A stretch of DNA of 64,000 nt from Steromphala cineraria. Taxonomy: Eukaryota; Mollusca; Gastropoda; Trochida; Trochidae. Positions 59,038 through 64,000 of the stretch are shown one piece after another (the first letter of the stretch is position 1; every line of letters begins with the position of its first letter). The stretch spans positions 2,276,330-2,340,329 of the forward strand of contig OU744736.1 of assembly GCA_916613615.1 (NCBI GenBank), given 5' to 3'. The notes under the pieces were generated by a model. That model searched no databases. It was not told the DNA's origin and was given only the letters and a program-made list of their open reading frames with translations. Made by a program: the position numbers and the translations under genes.

Positions 59038-59940
59038 TAGAATAAACCAAATTATGTCACAATACTGAATCAAATACAGTTGTCTCTGGTAACTGAGTAC
59101 TGTAGCCTGCTCACAACTCAGGACTGATTCAGTCCCATTAGCGCTACACACTTACATTCTGCACCCAGCATGTGTCCCAGTGTAATTATTGCGTACTGAT
59201 AATGTGCAGCTATTACCATGTTTTTGTTGAGTACAAATCAAGTAATTCCATCTATTGGATGCAGAGTGTTCTAGTCCGTGGTTTGTCTGTTTATTCTGTC
59301 ATCCGTCTGTTTATTCTGTCATCCGTCTGTTGGTTGTGTGATCCTTTGCTATTGATTGGATCATATCGGGTTTACGGAGCCTGCGTGTAGATACTAGCAC
59401 TAGGCAGAGGATGAGGTGTGTAGTGTTTTATGCTTTTCATATTTTTGGTTTTATAGCTTTATCTTTAATTTGTTTGCTAATGTTTTGTTTTGTGTTTTAT
59501 TTTTTATTTCATTCTTACTGTTATATTTGATAATGTTGTCGTTTTCTGACATTGTCTTTGGGTCACTGGATCCATCGGGGATTGGTCCATTTTCTGATAT
59601 GGTCTTTGGGTCAATGGGTCTATGGGTTCATGGATCCATGGGTCCATGGGTCCTTGGGTCCCTAAAGTTAAGCTTACTTACTTTATCTTAATAATTCAAA
59701 TTCTTTAACAATGCACTGGGGTTCGCATTGCGATTTATGATCGCTGAAGCATCTACCGGTATGATCTGAGTTGATGGTTCACATATTTACTCAATAGTAA
59801 GAGTACAGTTGATTGCTTTGTTGGTGTGTATTTATACAGTAAGTAGTGACAAGCACCAAATTATGGAATGTAAAGGTTTCATTCACTGGGTAATTGCTAT
59901 GTAATAGTTCTTTAGGTAACTTTAGGTCAGTGTCCTGTCA
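59038..59940. other. Non-coding; short GGGTCCATG repeats at about 59565-59662
   Basis: A small patch of GGTCTTTGGGTCAMTGG and GGGTCCATG repeats is seen. The frame at 59416-59691 is hydrophobic and T-rich, ending in this patch; it has no splice or family support. Confidence 0.45.
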
Positions 59941-59944
59941 ACTG

Positions 59945-60240
59945 TTTATTCAATTGTTCTTTAAACATTTTGGGATTGGCAGGCACCATGCAAGGTCAAA
60001 TATGGCCTACACCCAACAGGCTATGGGTTAAATACACAAGTGATCATGGCAATTGAAATCATCCTTTCAGTGACTTACGTTAACAGTGTGCTGTAAGCTT
60101 TTTATAAATCATTCTTTCAACATTTTGTCAAGCATGATGCAGAATCATACATGGCCTGCACCAACAGGCTATGGGTTTACGCACAAGTGATAATGGCTAT
60201 TGCAATAATTCTATTAGTGACTTCTACTTACAATTATTCA
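59945..60240. repeat. ~150-bp tandem duplication
   Basis: ATATGGCCTACACCCAACAG then GCTATGGGTTAAATACACAA (about 60000-60040) pairs with ACATGGCCTGCACCAACAG then GCTATGGGTTTACGCACAAG (about 60150-60190). Flanks match too (TTCTTTAAACATTTTG / TTCTTTCAACATTTTG; TTTCAGTGACTTACGTTA / ATTAGTGACTTCTACTTA). Confidence 0.8.
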
Positions 60241-60929
60241 TTGGCATTTGACCTTTCTGTCAGTGCTCAGTATGTTGTGGCAGGACGACTCTCTGGTGTG
60301 AGATCAGACGATCTAGGACTCGTCCACACTAGCAGATAGGAAGTGGAGTAGGAGCACCTCGGGCAGTGTTTTTGATGGATCTGGAGTTTGTGGTTGAGTG
60401 TTTGGTTGGCCTGTTAATGTTTAACAAACTTGATGAGCCGCATATTGGGAATGTTTTCCCATTGGACTTGTTGTCTGCTATCCTCAACAATTGGGTGTAA
60501 ATAGAGAGTTATTATGATGATAAAAACCATCCAGACCTAATTTCGTGTTGGATAAGCCAATGTTTGTTGTATGTTTTCATCTGTAGTTTTGTCCAGGTCC
60601 AGAAATTGGTATGATTCTTGAGTTATTGTATGAAATATTATTGTTGCCTCCCAATGTTTATCAATTTTTTTATCAACCTGTTGCTTATGTTCTTTTAATA
60701 CTTGTGACTTACAAGACTATAAAAACATAAACTTATTTGTCACTGGTATCTTAGGGTTGAAAGGGTTAAGTACACAAATGAGCTAAACCTTAACTTCTCT
60801 CCACCTGGAAATGATATTTTATGAAATTACACTGGCAACTCATTAAATGATCTGAAATTCGAAACTACAATTCCATCAACCATTTCTTAAAGCTGACTCT
60901 GTCATCCAGCCTAGAGAACCAGATTAGTG

Positions 60930-61780
60930 TTAATGACCAGTCTTGATTATTTCTGTCCAGGGTATGTGGGATCAGTCAAAAGAGTAAAGGTAAACAAATA
61001 TACTCTATTTGGTGAAATTTTCTTGTAGAGCTTTGCCTTCACCCAACCATAGCTACCTTGTTGTCCAACCTACAGAACTAGAAGAATGCTGAAGACCAGT
61101 TTGTATTGATAATTTCTGTCCAGAGTATATAGATCAGTCTTAAAGAGTAAAGGTAAAAATATACTCTATTTGGGGAAATTTTCTGGTAAAGCTTTGCCTT
61201 CAGGTAATTACCTTGTTGTCCAACCTTCAGAACCAGAAGAGTGCTGTAGACCTGTCTGTATTGATAATTTCTGTCCAGAGTTCAGTAGAACACGGATATA
61301 ACGAACTCAAAGGGACCAAGAATTTAGTTCAATATATCTGGTGTTCGCTACTCACGTTTGGCTGCCATGCATAGGGCTTTTGACGGTACTTAAAAATTTG
61401 TTCACAATATCTGATTGTTCACTATATCTGATTGTTCGCTATATCAGAGTTTGCTATATCCGTGTTCTACTGTATATAGATCAGGGAGACAAAATATATA
61501 CTCTATTTGGTAAAATTTTCTGGTAAAGTGCTTTCCAGTTGTCCAACCTACAGAACCAGAAGTGTACTGAATCCCAGTCTGTATTGATTGTGTCCATCCA
61601 GTGTATCCAGTATTAAACAGTATAGGTAAAAATATACTCTATTTGGTTAAATTTTTCTGGTAAAGCTTTGTCTACAGCCAACTACCCTGCAGACCATGCG
61701 TCCAACCTACAGAACCATGCTGAAGACCAGCTTGTATTGATTGTTTCTGTCCAGTACATGTAGATCAGACTCTCCCGCCA
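60930..61780. repeat. ~155-165-bp degenerate tandem array with a MITE inserted
   Basis: Units contain GTCCAACCTACAGAACCAGA, GCTGAAGACCAGTCTGTATT, TTTCTGTCCAGAGTATATAG, AAAAATATACTCTATTTGGG and TCTGGTAAAGCTTTGCCTTC. The CTGTCCAG box is near 60954, 61117, 61271 and 61748, with a variant near 61594. The third unit is split by the MITE at 61283-61472. Confidence 0.85.
61283..61472. mobile_element. TA-flanked MITE (CAGTAGAAC ends), copy B
   Basis: The ends CAGTAGAACACGGATATAAC and GTTATATC-type inner box with GTGTTCTACTG match the element at 22013-22187. A TA flanks the right end (61473-61474), and the left flank is TT where TA is expected. It interrupts CCAGAGTATATAGATCAG, which is intact in the neighbouring tandem unit at about 61120-61137. 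Confidence 0.88.
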
Positions 61781-63171
61781 GGAAGTAAATGTAGCTCCCT
61801 GATTGCCTTGTACCTGTGACCTGGTCTAGCCTAACGAACTGGATACCTGGCTTAACGAACACTGGATACCTGCTTGCTGATGATGGATAGTAATTACTGA
61901 TGGTGTCCGTTTTCATGTGGGCCAACAGAATATTGATTTGGAGAAATACTATTGTTATGTAGCTTAAATTGTTATTTGAGTTACTTTTAATTGTATTGTG
62001 TTTTAATGACAGTTTAAGCTTCTATGGGTTAAATAATATTTATTTTGAGAAAAGCTAACTTTATGTAGATTAATTTGATATTTGTGTTTATTTCAATTTA
62101 TTGAATTTTAATGACAATTAAAGCTAACTGTTTAAATCGGCCAACATTAATTGATTTTGAGAATGTTAACATTATCTAGTCTAAATTTTTATCTGAATTT
62201 CTTTTTTATTCAATTACAACATACAAAATCAAAATTGTACAAAATATTTTTTTAAGCTTAAGAAGAAAATTAAGCAATGGCTTGAGCATGCAATTTTCAT
62301 GTTTTAAGCCCTTGAAGAAAAAACAAATAATGCACCTTGAATTGTAATTCAAACATATTTTGATTTTAAACCTCATAAAAAATGTAGCTCAAATTGTCAT
62401 TTAGGTTGTATATTTGATTTTCGAAGCCTCTGAAGAAAATTTGCAAGGATTGAGTTAAATTAATTTATTCCAAAATTAGTTTGACTTAATGGTAATGAAC
62501 CCGTTGGAAAATACCCTAATTACACATGACAATAGATTAATGAGCTCCTAGGGCTATCTTGTTTCTCGTCTTCCGCTGCAAATTGTATCAGAAGTTTGAG
62601 CCAATGATGTCTCTTATATAATTAGTACAAAACAAAGCAAACCTTTCCAACTTATCATATTCATCAAAGACCTTAATAATGTGAAAAAAATAAAATGAAT
62701 TTAAAATTGATATTCACTGATAGTATCAGTGTGTATTAAGGCTAAGGCATTTTGATTTAGTTTGTTTGAATAGTAGGTGAAGAACCATGTACGTGTGACC
62801 TTCACTGATGTAAACACATTTGATCATGTGGGGTTTGAAGAATGATACCCATTCTTATTTGTTACATAAATTTTACCAAAAAAGCTACATTCAGACCGAC
62901 TGTTTAACTGTCATCATTGTGTATTGATTTTGCTGCTTTCATTTTGTTTCATTAAACTATAATTCAAGTAGATTGTTTTCAGCTGCAGCCAGTTTTCATT
63001 TGTATGTTGAAATATTGGTCTCACGTTAGGGATCACATTGTATTTCAGTATGCGCATAACTACAAACTTGATATACTACTTCTTTATCTACCATAGGGTA
63101 AAGTTTACCTCAGTACTGGAAAGATATTAAATTTTGTTAAATGTTATAAACTATTAAAACATAAGTTTAGT
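61781..63171. other. AT-rich, nothing recognised
   Basis: No gene or repeat boundary seen. Weak recurring words (TTAAGCTT, GAAGAAAA) are not clear enough to call. Confidence 0.45.
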
Positions 63172-63535
63172 TTAAAGGGGCAGTAGCACGTTTTTAGGGG
63201 GAATATAAGGTGATGTCAGGAAAATGAAAATTAATGGTTCCAAGTGAAAGACAATGTCCTTAAACTAAATGAAGCAGTAATAATTCAGATACATAACGTA
63301 AAGTTTAGCCATGCGATTCCTTTTCTTACAAAAAATGAATTAAAGGTGTTCACACAAAAATGGCTGCCAATGGATTTGATGTGAATCTTTATAATTTGTT
63401 CTCTGTTTATGGATGATTGGTTTGTGTAATGAGATTTTTGACACTTTCAAAGTATTACATCAAGCATTAACTTACAATTATCAGTGAAAAATTGAAAATA
63501 TAAAATTGTCAAAAAACGTGCTACTGCCCCTTTAA
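63172..63535. mobile_element. TTAA-flanked MITE, family 1 copy B
   Basis: TTAA at 63172-63175 and 63532-63535 flank a 356-bp element with ends AGGGGCAGTAGCACG and CGTGCTACTGCCCCT, identical to those at 18830-19174. The interior is homologous throughout with small indels, for example an extra GGGGGAATATAAGG near the left end. Confidence 0.92.
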
Positions 63536-64000
63536 GGTTGAATTGTGCCTCTCCGGACTTGTTACATTGTAATGTTGGTCAATGAAAGAGAGGCGAGCTA
63601 TTATGATATCACATCAAGCAGGAATCAAACCCAGGCAGTAGGAAAGTGTTTTTATCAACCTGGATCCACAAAACCTGTTTTCTTTAGATATAAGAATGGT
63701 TCTTAAACTAACAGCAGTTCAAAATATTATTCTTGATATGATGCGAAATCCTCTACACTAGGTCTAACAGCAGCCCCGTATGTCTCATGACTTTTTAAAA
63801 GTTTAGTGTATCATATATGTCATCATTAACAAATTGTCCCCAAAAATAAATCTTTTTTTAAAAATCATTGTTATTTAAAAAGTGTTGAACAAATTGAAAT
63901 ATAAATATCATTATTGATTTGTCTTCAAAATAAACCACAAGTTTAACACCAGGCTCAAATAGGAGAGACAACGGACAAGACTCGGGCTCAAACATTTAAG
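63536..64000. other. Window end, nothing recognised
   Basis: A minus-strand GGGTTTGATTCCTGC near 63618-63633 resembles a tRNA B box, but no A box is visible. No coding signal. Confidence 0.4.

Noticed and set aside
63600..63640. Possible tRNA gene (B-box-like GGGTTTGATTCCTGC on the minus strand)
   Set aside because: No A box at the right distance and no cloverleaf.
1..64000. CRISPR array, phage, operon or defence system
   Set aside because: The tandem arrays have no unique spacers between conserved short repeats, there are no dense co-oriented genes, and the exon/intron signals are eukaryotic.

Overview
This window looks like eukaryotic (metazoan) non-coding DNA, most likely from a mollusc or a related marine invertebrate. 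It is AT-rich, with no long open reading frames, no operon-like packing and no bacterial signals. Coding content shows only as short, GC-richer islands bounded by consensus splice sites. Several dispersed repeats are of kinds I associate with mollusc genomes: elements with runs of 'GTCCGTCTGTCCG', 'TTTCCGGAGCAGA' boxes, and a 'GGAGTATAACGCTACTTT' element with a reversed tRNA-like B box. The species assignment is inference.

Gene content. I can support three coding islands, all on the + strand. (1) At 15925-16068 there is a lysine/serine-rich N-terminus with a good start context and a GTAAGC donor. (2) At 16108-16219 there is an exon-like island encoding a charged helix-like stretch that ends in CAG|GTAGGT. 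(3) At 37557-37760 there is a 68-codon exon, symmetric (phase 0/0), with a basic RRKKARS patch. They may belong to one gene that starts near 15.3-15.9 kb, has a ~21 kb intron and continues beyond the window. However, islands 1 and 2 do not join in frame by the obvious splice, so the model is unsettled. I do not recognise the protein and give no gene symbol.

Layout. 1-300, 1950-2665 and 4268-5375 are tandem arrays (19, ~32 and ~115 bp). 5.4-14.1 kb is mostly featureless AT-rich sequence with one 41-bp array. 14.1 kb holds a long-arm foldback element. 14.9-16.2 kb is the putative gene start. 16.2-37.5 kb is putative intron carrying TTAA-flanked and TA-flanked non-autonomous DNA elements, a decayed LINE 3' end (20972-21517, minus strand), a second LINE tail (33185-33300), a SINE-like element (~32.6-32.9 kb) and several diverged tandem duplications. 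37.56-37.76 kb is the third exon island, followed at once by a degenerate intronic array. 38.9-39.3 kb is a pentanucleotide array, 40.6-41.1 kb a minisatellite, and 42.5-45.9 kb a nest of repeats and two large non-autonomous elements. 47.3-48.2 kb and 50.5-54.0 kb are minisatellite-rich; three unrelated arrays lie almost end to end in the second. 55-64 kb holds another short-TIR element, an ~84-bp array, a ~160-bp array with a TA-flanked MITE inserted in it, and a second copy of the TTAA element.

The most interesting structural signals are these. Three sequence-divergent elements (25.7, 42.9 and 55.0 kb) share one architecture: a 5' terminal hairpin whose inner arm is repeated at the 3' end. 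A MITE sits inside a tandem array whose sister units preserve the empty target site. There are paired family members of three MITE types. A small dispersed family carries a 'CAACTTCTTTATT' core. I saw no operon, CRISPR, phage or defence system. Many apparent reading frames here are translations of tandem repeats and should not be taken as proteins.
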